Origin: Alphaproteobacteria bacterium
GTDB taxonomy: Bacteria > Pseudomonadota > Alphaproteobacteria > Micavibrionales > UBA1664
Assembly: GCA_018969935.1 (NCBI GenBank)
Contig: JAGWXJ010000008.1
Span: 1 to 28,605 of the forward strand
Direction of reading: 5' to 3'
Length of the DNA stretch: 28,605 nt
Under the pieces are notes generated by a model that was not told the DNA's origin, searched no databases, and saw nothing but the letters and a program-made list of their open reading frames with translations. Of this stretch, positions 1 to 6,861 are shown piece by piece. A program made the position numbers and the translations under genes. How positions within the stretch are numbered: position 1 is the stretch's first letter; every line of letters starts with the position of its first letter.

Positions 1-405
1 CCCCTGCACCAAGGATATTTTATCCAGCTTGGGCATAATGGTTTCAGTAGAAAACAGCGGGCCGATTTGTGCAAAAGGCCCTGCAATCGCCGCTATAAAA
101 AGCACGGCAAGCGGTATGAACATGATGATGATAACCTGCATCGTCAGTTGCATCATCACCTTGCCCACACCGGGGCTGCCGTGGATTTGCCACGACTGCT
201 CGATAACCTTTTCCAGTAGCTCGAGCAGGTCCCGCGCCATCATGGGCGTAAACGCAGCAATCACGATTGTAGATACCAGCAGCATGAACCAGATATTGGT
301 TTCCTTGCTCATTGGCACCTGCCCGCGTTTGCGCGCTTCCTCAAGCTTTTTGGGCGTGGGGTCTTCTGTCCGCTGGGAATCGTCTGACTCTTCGCCCTCA
401 GCCAT
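1..405 (-). CDS. flhB: Flagellar export gate/switch protein FlhB, N-terminal part (cut by window edge)
   Basis: FlhB is an inner-membrane part of the flagellar type III export gate that switches substrate class. The 135 visible residues are the N-terminus. They begin with an acidic stretch and then the family signature with TEDPTPKKLEEARKRGQV at about residues 12-29. Hydrophobic segments follow at about 37-55 and 85-112, then PKLDKIS near the cut, which matches the region before the third membrane segment. The autocleavage domain lies outside the window. The start ATG (403-405) overlaps the end of fliR by 8 bases, so the two are probably translated together. Identification is firm; only completeness is unknown. 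Confidence 0.95.
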   Translation of the reverse strand, partial: MAEGEESDDSQRTEDPTPKKLEEARKRGQVPMSKETNIWFMLLVSTIVIAAFTPMMARDLLELLEKVIEQSWQIHGSPGVGKVMMQLTMQVIIIMFIPLAVLFIAAIAGPFAQIGPLFSTETIMPKLDKISLVQG

Positions 406-1189
406 TGCCACCTGCCGGCATAGCAAAATATGTGATGGCCGCTTCGTAATGCGATAGCCAGTAGATCATCGCGCTGGATGCACACAGCGTAAACGTGAGA
501 AGCCCCAGCAAAATCTGCACGGGCATGGAAAGCACAAATACCTGCAACTGCGGCATGAGGCGCGAAAGTATGCCCATCGCCACGTAAATCATGGTGGTGA
601 CAATGATAAACGGCATGGCCATGTGGAACCCGATGGCAAAGGCCTTCGTAACGCTCTGCGAAATCGTTTCAGCCATATCGCCAGAAAAATTCGCCTGCAT
701 CATGCCCGGCGGAAAACTGCGATAGCTGTCTACAACCGCCGTCAAAAGCACATGGTGCAGGTTGGTTGCGAACAGCAGCAATGCCCCAGTAATGGACATG
801 AACGCGCCCATGATGGACCCCTGCGTGGCAAAAGCTGGGTTGAAGATCTGCGCGTTGGCAAGGCCCATCTGCGTGGACATGAACATGCCCGCCGTATCCA
901 GCGCCGTCATAAAAATGCGCGCAATCGTGCCAATAAAAGCCCCGAGTATGAATTCCCCAAGCAAAAGCATGAAAAACGGCAACCCCGCCACGGTAAATTC
1001 GGGCAAGGCCGGGCCCACAACTGGCGTCAAAATGGCGGAAAAAGCCAGCGCGAACATAAGTCGCACCTTTTCAGGCACAAACCCGTCACCCACACCGGGC
1101 ATAATCATCACGGCCGTCCCTATCCTTACAAAGACAAGCATAAAGGCATAAACTTGCCCGACGACGAGTTGTTGCAACAGTGATTCCAT
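398..1189 (-). CDS. fliR: Flagellar biosynthetic protein FliR
   Basis: FliR is an integral membrane subunit of the export gate, working with FliP, FliQ and FlhB. The protein is 263 residues, the usual family length, and is mostly hydrophobic with about six membrane segments. Family features are the N-terminal run QVYAFMLVFVRIGTAVMIMPG and the later MSTQMGLANAQIFNP. The frame is open upstream to 1246, but the extra residues lack a ribosome site and match nothing expected, so I chose the ATG at 1187-1189. It overlaps flhB. It is separated from fliQ by about 0.94 kb that holds a gene on the opposite strand, which is unusual for these normally adjacent genes. Confidence 0.95.
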   Translation of the reverse strand: MESLLQQLVVGQVYAFMLVFVRIGTAVMIMPGVGDGFVPEKVRLMFALAFSAILTPVVGPALPEFTVAGLPFFMLLLGEFILGAFIGTIARIFMTALDTAGMFMSTQMGLANAQIFNPAFATQGSIMGAFMSITGALLLFATNLHHVLLTAVVDSYRSFPPGMMQANFSGDMAETISQSVTKAFAIGFHMAMPFIIVTTMIYVAMGILSRLMPQLQVFVLSMPVQILLGLLTFTLCASSAMIYWLSHYEAAITYFAMPAGGNG

Positions 1190-1267
1190 CACCTGCAAGA
1201 GTAGCCGCGCAATGGCTGCAGGCAAAGAAAACTTGCACTGCACCATTCACATAATTAATAAGGGGCA

Positions 1268-2119
1268 ATGATGTCGGAATTTGAAATCAAATCACTGGAA
1301 GATGAAAGCATCATCGCCCGCGCTGACCAGATCAAACTGGCGCTGGCTGCTGCCTGCAGTGGTTTTGGCAATTACCCCCCGCACCAGATGGCCCTGCGCG
1401 ATATTTTCGGCAAGGAAGCACTGACACCCGTAAACATTCTCAATGCGCGTAAAATACTGATGGCCGAAGCTTTGCCCGAACTCTCGCGCATTTCGGCTGC
1501 CACCTACTACGCCTTTAGTATCACGGATCTCTATGCAAAAAACTGGGCCGCCAAGGGCTCGTTTAATGCTGCAGGCGCCTCGGTCGCGCGCGAAATATTC
1601 CCCAAAACATCTGATTGGCGCAACGCGGGGCGCGCATTTGCAGTGTACGCGCTCTCGATCCTCAACGATGCCACAAATCAATATCCTGCCGCCTTCGAGG
1701 ATAGGAACATGGCCGCAGAAATCGAAGACCACCGCGGCCGCATCCTGAAATCGGACACCCTGTCCATCACGCATTTCAGCGATACCGCGCCACATCTGCT
1801 TGGCCCGAGTTTCCTGTCGCATCTGAATACGAGCTTCACATTTCTCGCACGCACATACGCGCTTTACCTGTACTATTCGTACAAGGATACGGCTGTACAC
1901 TACGCCGCCCATCAGGCAACCAATGGCGCCCCTCGCGCGGATCTCGCACAGACATTCCAGCGCCACCTCAGGTACATTCACGACACCGAAGATACACGCG
2001 CCGAACTTTACGACTCTATGGTCTTGCTTGCCTCCGCGCTTGGCAAAGACAGCCTTCAGCGCATTGGCCAGATAGGCTTTTCACGCGCAGGCACCTTGCA
2101 CCTGCGCCACAAGCAATAA
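1268..2119 (+). CDS. Hypothetical protein of unknown function between fliR and fliQ
   Basis: I do not recognise this 283-residue protein. It has no signal peptide or clear membrane segment. It looks alpha-helical and soluble, with an aromatic-rich stretch around residues 190-215 (TFLARTYALYLYYSY). Two ATGs are in tandem (1268 and 1271). A GGGG-type ribosome site at about 1261-1264 sits only a few bases upstream and suits the second ATG better. The gene lies opposite to the flagellar genes and fills nearly the whole fliQ-fliR gap, with about 78 bases to the fliR start and 9 bases to the fliQ stop. A flagellar role is only suggested by position. Confidence 0.75.
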   Translation: MMSEFEIKSLEDESIIARADQIKLALAAACSGFGNYPPHQMALRDIFGKEALTPVNILNARKILMAEALPELSRISAATYYAFSITDLYAKNWAAKGSFNAAGASVAREIFPKTSDWRNAGRAFAVYALSILNDATNQYPAAFEDRNMAAEIEDHRGRILKSDTLSITHFSDTAPHLLGPSFLSHLNTSFTFLARTYALYLYYSYKDTAVHYAAHQATNGAPRADLAQTFQRHLRYIHDTEDTRAELYDSMVLLASALGKDSLQRIGQIGFSRAGTLHLRHKQ

Positions 2120-2128
2120 CGATAGCAG

Positions 2129-2401
2129 CTAGTTTGTAGGTAGCCCTATAATCTGGTCGGCCAGCGCGCGGGTAAAATCCCCAAGCTCGGCACCCATAAA
2201 GGGCAGCAAAAAGAACAGTGACGCAAAGATGGCCAGAATCTTGGGCACGAAGGTCAGCGTCATTTCCTGAATTTGGGTAAGCGCCTGAAACAGGCCCACC
2301 AGCACGCCGACAAATAGGCCAATCATCATGACGGGCGCACCTATTTTAAGGGTGAGCCATATAGCTTCGCGGGAGTAATCAAGGATAATCGCTTGGTCCA
2401 T
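2129..2401 (-). CDS. fliQ: Flagellar biosynthetic protein FliQ
   Basis: FliQ is the small export-gate subunit of the inner membrane. At 90 residues with two long hydrophobic segments (about 16-38 and 52-72) it has the normal size and shape. Family residues include REAIWLTLKIGAPVM near the start and LTQIQEMTLTFVPKI in the loop between the helices. The ATG is at 2399-2401 with only a weak purine-rich site upstream. Plus-strand genes begin a few bases beyond its start and end a few bases beyond its stop, so any promoter of its own would have to lie inside another gene. Confidence 0.97.
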   Translation of the reverse strand: MDQAIILDYSREAIWLTLKIGAPVMMIGLFVGVLVGLFQALTQIQEMTLTFVPKILAIFASLFFLLPFMGAELGDFTRALADQIIGLPTN

Positions 2402-2407
2402 ACCCCG

Positions 2408-2710
2408 ATGCTACGCGCAATGTTGCAATTTGTCATGCCCTCTGCCATGACTGCATATATGACAATAAACATCAGCGCCAAAGTTAATACCTACAACAGG
2501 GAAATCGACCGTTACAAAAAGGCCGTTGAAACGGCTCGCGCCATGTCCAAGGCCAAAACGCTGGATGATGTTCCCGTAGAAACCCTTGATGCCTACATCG
2601 CGGATTACTTTGATACCGTGCCCACCCGCAGCCTTCGCATTATTGACGAGGAAGCATGGCAGGAATGGCAAAACAACCCGGCCTCCATGCCCACGCGACA
2701 CTGGAATTGA
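2408..2710 (+). CDS. Hypothetical protein, possible N-terminal membrane anchor
   Basis: Unrecognised protein of about 100 residues. The N-terminus is Met-rich and moderately hydrophobic (residues about 5-25), possibly a membrane anchor or signal, followed by a charged helical part with KAVETARAMSKAKTLDD. The start is uncertain. A TTG at 2393 is also in frame and would overlap fliQ; later ATGs at 2420 and 2435 are possible. The stop TGA overlaps the ATG of the next gene as TGATG, suggesting translational coupling. A frameshift splitting one longer gene cannot be excluded, because the downstream frame is open from 2656. Function unknown. Confidence 0.5.
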   Translation: MLRAMLQFVMPSAMTAYMTINISAKVNTYNREIDRYKKAVETARAMSKAKTLDDVPVETLDAYIADYFDTVPTRSLRIIDEEAWQEWQNNPASMPTRHWN

Positions 2711-3297
2711 TGCGCCTTGAGCGCGAGCGCCCGGCCTATATGCGCATGAAAATCTGGTTCGGGATGTTTGACGATGACCAGAAATTGTTTTCCGCACAGA
2801 TCATGGACAAGCAAATGCGCGAACTTGCTGGCAAATTTGATGACTGCATGGAAATGCTGGGCAACGGCGGCATCGAACGTCAGGACCTGAAAGACGAATT
2901 CAACACCGTCATGGCCATCCCCGATGATGGCGACCGCAAGATAAGCACTGTAGAAGGCGCACAAAACTATGAACTCCAGCGCCTCTCCCGCCTATGCGAT
3001 GCGCAGCATTTGCTGATAGCCAGCATCCGCCGCCTGAACGAAGCCGATATGGCGGCCCGCCTGATGATGTACAGGGCCACATACGCAATGCGCGGCCTGT
3101 TTGATTTCGATGAAAAAGCCGAGCTAAAGAAAATCCGCGGCGAAGGCCGCAGGGCTTTGCGTGATTTGCGCAACTTTGAAGTCTATCTGCCCATGTACCA
3201 CGATGCCGTCGAGCATCTGGGCAACACCCTGATGAAATACGGCGAAATGCCGGCACGCGAGGCACATACACGCCCCGTTACCTGCCGCCCTAGCTGA
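2710..3297 (+). CDS. Hypothetical helical protein, coupled to the preceding gene
   Basis: Unrecognised 195-residue, charged, mostly alpha-helical protein without signal peptide or membrane segment. It contains acidic and Met-rich segments such as FGMFDDDQKLFSAQIMDKQM near residues 15-34 and a basic stretch KIRGEGRRALRDLRNF near 140-155. I chose the ATG at 2710-2712 because it forms TGATG with the stop of the previous gene and has GGAA just upstream. An in-frame ATG at 2656 lies inside the previous gene. It runs convergent to fliE, with 13 bases between the two stops. Function unknown; a flagellar link is inferred only from position. Confidence 0.7.
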   Translation: MRLERERPAYMRMKIWFGMFDDDQKLFSAQIMDKQMRELAGKFDDCMEMLGNGGIERQDLKDEFNTVMAIPDDGDRKISTVEGAQNYELQRLSRLCDAQHLLIASIRRLNEADMAARLMMYRATYAMRGLFDFDEKAELKKIRGEGRRALRDLRNFEVYLPMYHDAVEHLGNTLMKYGEMPAREAHTRPVTCRPS

Positions 3298-3310
3298 TAA
3301 ATAACGGGGA

Positions 3311-3628
3311 TTAGATAGGCATCCGCATGATGTCTTGGTACGCGCCAATAAGGCGGTCGCGGACGGTCATCACGGTTTGTAGCGTCAGTTCCGCATCCGT
3401 TACGGCCTGTACCACATCCGTAAGGTCGGCCTTGCCAAGCACGGCTTGCGCCGAAACAGCTTCCGATTTCTTTTGCGTTTTCGTGACCTGATCAATCGCG
3501 CTTTTGACGAGGTTGCCGAAGTTGAAGCTGTCGTCTTCCCCCGCCGCAACAGCCTTGTCTGCCATCTTGGCCGTATTGAGATACGCGCCGATCGCCTGTG
3601 AAACCTTGCCGCCGATATTATCAACCAT
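3311..3628 (-). CDS. fliE: Flagellar hook-basal body complex protein FliE
   Basis: FliE joins the MS ring to the proximal rod and is among the first rod proteins exported. The product is 105 residues, as usual. The C-terminal family signature is visible with DVVQAVTDAELTLQTVMTVR and RLIGAYQDIMRMPI at about residues 70-105. A ribosome site GAGG lies about 7 bases before the ATG. It follows flgC by 29 bases and is third in the flgB-flgC-fliE transcript. Downstream the strand is interrupted by two plus-strand genes before fliQ. Confidence 0.97.
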   Translation of the reverse strand: MVDNIGGKVSQAIGAYLNTAKMADKAVAAGEDDSFNFGNLVKSAIDQVTKTQKKSEAVSAQAVLGKADLTDVVQAVTDAELTLQTVMTVRDRLIGAYQDIMRMPI

Positions 3629-3657
3629 GATGAACCTCTATCCCTCTATTGTTTCAC

Positions 3658-4071
3658 TTATCCGCGCAACAAATCAAGTGTGCGGCCAAGCATGCTCTTG
3701 GCGATTTCAATCATACCAAGGTTTGCCTCGTACGAGCGCTGGGCTTCGCGCATATCCATCACTTCCACAAGGGTATTGATGTTCGGCAGCTTTACGTAGC
3801 CGTTTTCATCGGCCCCCGGGTGGTCGGGCATGAATTTGAGGCGGAAGGGCATTTTCATGTCCTCGGCAATAGCGCCGGTTTTCACGATATCCGCGCCCAT
3901 TTCCTTATCAAGGACGTTCTTGAACAATACCGTCTTGCGGCGGTAAGGGTCCTCGCCTGGGGCCGTGGCGGCCGTATCGGCGTTGGCGATGTTCTCGGAT
4001 ATGACGCGAAGGCGGTCGCCTTGTGCGTGCATACCGCTGGCCGAGATCCCGATGGCGTTCATGATTTGCAT
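3658..4071 (-). CDS. flgC: Flagellar basal-body rod protein FlgC
   Basis: Proximal rod subunit of 137 residues, the normal length. The N-terminal rod/hook motif is present with GISASGMHAQGDRLRVISEN and ENIANADT at about residues 8-33. The C-terminal rod motif contains NTLVEVMDMREAQRSYEAN at about 99-117. AAGGAG lies about 6 bases upstream of the ATG. It is 11 bases downstream of flgB, in the same transcript. Exported by the flagellar type III system without a cleaved signal peptide. Confidence 0.98.
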   Translation of the reverse strand: MQIMNAIGISASGMHAQGDRLRVISENIANADTAATAPGEDPYRRKTVLFKNVLDKEMGADIVKTGAIAEDMKMPFRLKFMPDHPGADENGYVKLPNINTLVEVMDMREAQRSYEANLGMIEIAKSMLGRTLDLLRG

Positions 4072-4082
4072 GGCGTATCTCC

Positions 4083-4511
4083 TTACCCTCTGGAACCTTG
4101 CAGCACCGCGCGGATCATGCCCGCGCTGCGGCGGTACAGGTCGGTCGCAATCTGGTACTGCATGCTGTTTTCGTTAGCCTTGAAAAGCTGTTCTTCCAGC
4201 ACCACGCCGTTGTCATCGGGGCTAGCTTCATAAACTTTCTTCTGTTTTGTTTCATCAGGGCTTCTGTAGGGGCCCGCACCGGCAGCGCCAAGGTGGCCGC
4301 TTTCCGTAGCCGCCATGTTCAGCTTAGGCGCACCTTTGTGGGCCGTAAGGGATGCCCCGAGATAGCTCTCGAAATTCCCGTCCTTGAGCGACATCGGGCG
4401 GTAGCCCGGCGTATCGGAGTTTGCAACGTTCTGGGCGATGACCTGCTGGTTCTGGTCAAGCCAGTTCATCTTCGCCATAATGCCTCTGAAGAGGCCAATA
4501 CCTTCGAGCAT
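4083..4511 (-). CDS. flgB: Flagellar basal-body rod protein FlgB
   Basis: Proximal rod subunit of 142 residues. The rod motif shows MNWLDQNQQVIAQNVANSDT followed by PGYRP at about residues 15-39. The C-terminal helix includes NENSMQYQIATDLYRRSAGM at about 112-131. The start is the ATG at 4509-4511; the ribosome site is weak. It is the first gene of the minus-strand transcript. A strong sigma-54 promoter lies 48 bases upstream, so this is the leading gene of an RpoN-dependent rod operon. Confidence 0.97.
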   Translation of the reverse strand: MLEGIGLFRGIMAKMNWLDQNQQVIAQNVANSDTPGYRPMSLKDGNFESYLGASLTAHKGAPKLNMAATESGHLGAAGAGPYRSPDETKQKKVYEASPDDNGVVLEEQLFKANENSMQYQIATDLYRRSAGMIRAVLQGSRG

Positions 4512-4558
4512 GTTTTTTCTCGCTCTTGTTGGTTTACTGTTCCACCGCTGGAAGATAT

Positions 4559-4574
4559 TGCGAAAACCGTGCCA
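4559..4574 (-). promoter_or_regulatory. Sigma-54 (-24/-12) promoter for flgB-flgC-fliE
   Basis: Read on the minus strand the site is TGGCACGGTTTTCGCA. It matches the sigma-54 consensus TGGCACG-N4-TTGCW with one change, and the GG and GC pairs are spaced correctly (12 bases from first G to first G). It sits 48 bases before the flgB ATG. The same 16 bases occur before flgI at 21840-21855. It also overlaps the proposed start of the plus-strand FlhB paralogue. Confidence 0.88.
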
Positions 4575-4925
4575 AACACCGAAGACGACCCCCTAAACCC
4601 CTTAAACGCCGAGGCTTTGCCAAGGCGGGCGGTGGCCGTAGCCCTCAAGGACCGCAGCGCCGAAGGCAAAGTGCCGGAACTGACGGCGGCAGGCCGTGGC
4701 GAGCTGGCCAAGCAAATTCTGGAAATTGCCTTCCAGAACGGCATCAAGGTGCGGGAAGACGCCAATCTGGCCGAGCTTCTGGCCAAATTCGAACTCGATA
4801 GCCCCATCCCAACCGAAGCCCTGATGGCGGTAGGCGAAATTCTGGCCTATGTGTATCAGGCCAACGGTGAACCAAACCCCTTTGACGCCATCCTGAAAGA
4901 GGAGCTAGCAAAACATGACGGCTAA
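4569..4925 (+). CDS. Short FlhB C-terminal-domain paralogue (EscU/YscU/FlhB family, FhlB-like)
   Basis: The 118-residue soluble protein corresponds to the part of FlhB that follows the NPTH cleavage site. Visible are RRAVAVALKD, then LTAAGRGELAKQILEIAF (about 35-60), then the family ending IPTEALMAVGEILAYVYQAN (about 80-100). No NPTH motif and no membrane segments are present. In other bacteria such short paralogues can affect or partly replace the FlhB C-terminus in export switching; here this is inferred. The frame is open upstream to 4098, inside flgB. I chose GTG 4569 as the closest plausible start before the domain, but it has no good ribosome site. The stop overlaps the next gene by 11 bases. 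Confidence 0.85.
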   Translation: MPNTEDDPLNPLNAEALPRRAVAVALKDRSAEGKVPELTAAGRGELAKQILEIAFQNGIKVREDANLAELLAKFELDSPIPTEALMAVGEILAYVYQANGEPNPFDAILKEELAKHDG

Positions 4926-5166
4926 CATGCAATCCCGCCTTGAAAAGCTGATATCCGACGTCGAGAAAGCCGAAGAAGCCGTAAAAGCCGGAAAGCGCGT
5001 GGACATGCGCGCCATGGATTCCGAATCCCTTGCCATCCATAAAATCCTCAAAACCAAACCGGACGCCTCGCTCCAGCCCGTCCTCATGCGGGCCATTACC
5101 GCGCTCGAGCGACTGACATCCACCCTTGAATCCCACGTGGATACACTCAAGGCCAACCGCAAATAA
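4915..5166 (+). CDS. Small helical hypothetical protein, possible flagellar chaperone
   Basis: Unrecognised 83-residue protein, charged and helical. It has heptad-like stretches at about residues 6-28 (SRLEKLISDVEKAEEAVKAG) and 54-78. The ATG at 4915 overlaps the end of the FlhB paralogue, so translation is probably coupled. It is followed by fliO. Size, helical layout and place resemble FlgN- or FliT-like export chaperones, but no family signature is visible; this is a guess from context. Confidence 0.75.
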   Translation: MTANMQSRLEKLISDVEKAEEAVKAGKRVDMRAMDSESLAIHKILKTKPDASLQPVLMRAITALERLTSTLESHVDTLKANRK

Positions 5167-5229
5167 TCAGTTGTTAGCATGTGCGCGCTGGTTCTTGCCT
5201 CTAACGGCAAAACCACTACCCTATGCCCC

Positions 5230-5502
5230 ATGGACGCGCCGGATTATCTCCGCTTTTTCTTGGCCCTTGTATGCGTGCTCGCAATGATGGGCCTGCTGGG
5301 TTATGCCATGCGCCGCTTCAATGTGGGCGGTGCAGGTTTGCCGTTGTCCTCCCGCCGCCTCAACATCCTTGAAACCCGCGCGATAGACCACAAGCACAAG
5401 CTTGTGCTTGTGAAATGCGACACGCGCGAACATCTGCTGCTTCTCGGGCCCCAAGGCCAGACGGTTGTCGAAACCAATATTCCCGCAAAGGAAAACGCAT
5501 GA
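5230..5502 (+). CDS. fliO: Flagellar biosynthesis protein FliO
   Basis: FliO is a small membrane protein that helps assemble or stabilise FliP in the export gate. The 90-residue form starting at ATG 5230 begins MDAPDYLRFFLALVCVLAMM, one membrane helix near the N-terminus, followed by a basic cytoplasmic domain with SSRRLNILETRAIDHKHKLVLV at about 40-61, the conserved FliO core. An upstream ATG at 5179 is in frame but adds residues not expected for the family. Neither start has a clear ribosome site. The stop overlaps the fliP start as ATGA. Confidence 0.88.
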   Translation: MDAPDYLRFFLALVCVLAMMGLLGYAMRRFNVGGAGLPLSSRRLNILETRAIDHKHKLVLVKCDTREHLLLLGPQGQTVVETNIPAKENA

Positions 5503-6272
5503 AAAAGCATCTACCCGTTTTCCTGACCTTCCTGCTGGGCGCCATACTTACGTTCGCACCGCTAGCCTACGCACAGGCCCTTTCTATCGATTTGGGCGGG
5601 GATGACGGCACGCTCGCAGGCCGTGTTGTGCAAATGCTGGCGCTGCTCACGGTGCTCTCCATCGCCCCCGGCATCATCATCATGATGACGTCGTTCATCC
5701 GTATTGTTGTCGTGCTGTCTTTCCTTCGTACGGCCTTGGGTGTCCAGCAAACACCGCCCAACATGGTCATGATGTCGCTGGCCATGTTCCTGACCTTCTT
5801 CATCATGAACCCGACCCTGAACACCGCCTACGAGGAAGGCATCAAACCCCTGATGAATCAGGAAATAGAGGAAACCGTTGCGTTTGAGCGCGCGGTAGAG
5901 CCTTTCAAGGTCTTCATGCTCAAGCAGGTGCGTGATGCCGATATCCAGCTCTTTCTTGAACTCAGCAAAACCGAACCCCCGAAAACAGCCATGGATACGC
6001 CCATTCAGGTCGTCATCCCCGCTTTCATGATATCGGAACTGCGCCGCGCCTTTGAAATCGGCTTCATGCTGTTCCTGCCATTCCTTATAATAGATATGGT
6101 TACTGCATCCATTCTTATGTCCATGGGTATGATGATGCTCCCGCCAATCATGATTTCCCTACCCTTCAAAATCATATTCTTCGTGATGGTAGATGGCTGG
6201 CACCTTGTGGTTGGAAGCCTTGTGAAAAGCTTTGATGTCATCCCCGCCGCCGTTCCGGCTGTGACACAATAG
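5499..6272 (+). CDS. fliP: Flagellar biosynthetic protein FliP
   Basis: FliP is the pentameric core of the export gate. The product has 257 residues, with a cleavable signal peptide ending near LAYAQA (about residue 27), as is usual for FliP. Family signatures are MMTSFIRIVVVLSFLRTALG (about 65-84), QQTPPNMVMMSLAMFLTFF (about 86-104), IPAFMISELRRAFEIGF and the C-terminal LIIDMVTASILMSMGMMMLP. The ATG overlaps the fliO stop by 4 bases. It is the last gene of the operon starting with the FlhB paralogue. Confidence 0.98.
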   Translation: MKKHLPVFLTFLLGAILTFAPLAYAQALSIDLGGDDGTLAGRVVQMLALLTVLSIAPGIIIMMTSFIRIVVVLSFLRTALGVQQTPPNMVMMSLAMFLTFFIMNPTLNTAYEEGIKPLMNQEIEETVAFERAVEPFKVFMLKQVRDADIQLFLELSKTEPPKTAMDTPIQVVIPAFMISELRRAFEIGFMLFLPFLIIDMVTASILMSMGMMMLPPIMISLPFKIIFFVMVDGWHLVVGSLVKSFDVIPAAVPAVTQ

Positions 6273-6290
6273 CGCACAACCAGTAACTGA

Positions 6291-6352
6291 AGTATCTTGT
6301 CGCTAAGGCGTGTTTGTATACAATTTCTCAATCTTGGTAGTGCTAAGATACT
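6291..6352. repeat. 8-bp inverted repeat in the fliP-CNB gene spacer
   Basis: AGTATCTT at 6291-6298 and AAGATACT at 6345-6352 form a perfect inverted repeat 46 bases apart. The spacer is AT-rich compared with its surroundings. It could be a weak hairpin ending the fliP transcript (no T-run follows) or paired operator halves. It may be chance. Confidence 0.3.
6297..6324 (+). promoter_or_regulatory. Possible sigma-70-type promoter for the CNB-domain gene
   Basis: TTGTCG (4 of 6 to the -35 box) and TACAAT (5 of 6 to the -10 box) are separated by 16 bases in the 157-base spacer after fliP. The predicted leader to the next ATG would be about 100 bases. No sigma-54 match was found in this spacer. 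Confidence 0.3.
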
Positions 6353-6429
6353 AGCTGGATGAGGCTATAGCTATTTTAAATCAATCGAATGAATATAGCG
6401 TTAATGCCATATATTTATTGGGGGGAAAT

Positions 6430-6861
6430 ATGAGCAAGCACGACGTCCTAAAGCGCATATCGCTCAATCAGGGCGAGATTTTCATCAAACAAGGGGAATT
6501 CGGGAATAACGGCTACGTCATTCAAAGCGGGCAGGTCGAAGTGTTCCTCGAGCAGGATGGCGACGAGATAACGCTGGCCGTATTAGGCCCCGGCGAAGTT
6601 GTTGGCGAACAGGCCGTCCTTTTTGATGCCTCACGCTCGGCCTCCGTCCGCGCCCTCACTAACTGCAACCTTGTTGTCATGGACCGCGACGCCATGAACC
6701 GCAATATCGAAAAGTCGGATCCCAGCATCCGCGCCATGATCAAAATCCTCTCGGAGCGCCTGAAACGCTCCAACAACACTGTCGCCAAAAGCAAAACAGG
6801 CACCATCAACAACCGCAAGGTGGATGCCATCTTCAAAGCCGACAAGGCCGAGGGCGAATAG
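6430..6861 (+). CDS. Small cyclic-nucleotide-binding-domain protein
   Basis: The 143-residue protein is essentially one CNB domain (Crp fold) at about residues 10-105 and has no DNA-binding helix-turn-helix behind it. The phosphate-binding-cassette pattern is visible: GEVVGEQAVLFDASRSASVR has the Gly-Glu and the Arg-Ser pair expected for a nucleotide-binding pocket. A basic tail follows with LSERLKRSNNTVAKSK. The ATG at 6430 is preceded by a strong GGGGGGA site; the frame also offers a TTG at 6418. It probably acts as a sensor or adaptor subunit. The partner is unknown; a link to flagella rests on location. Confidence 0.88.
   Translation: MSKHDVLKRISLNQGEIFIKQGEFGNNGYVIQSGQVEVFLEQDGDEITLAVLGPGEVVGEQAVLFDASRSASVRALTNCNLVVMDRDAMNRNIEKSDPSIRAMIKILSERLKRSNNTVAKSKTGTINNRKVDAIFKADKAEGE

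Noticed and set aside
2423..2440. Sigma-54-like sequence before fliQ on the minus strand (GGGCATG ... TTGCAA)
   Set aside because: The two elements are one base too far apart; sigma-54 spacing is strict, and the first base of the -24 box is also wrong.
4098..4568. N-terminal extension of the FlhB paralogue back into flgB
   Set aside because: The extra sequence is antisense to flgB and matches no FlhB feature; the domain starts after 4600.
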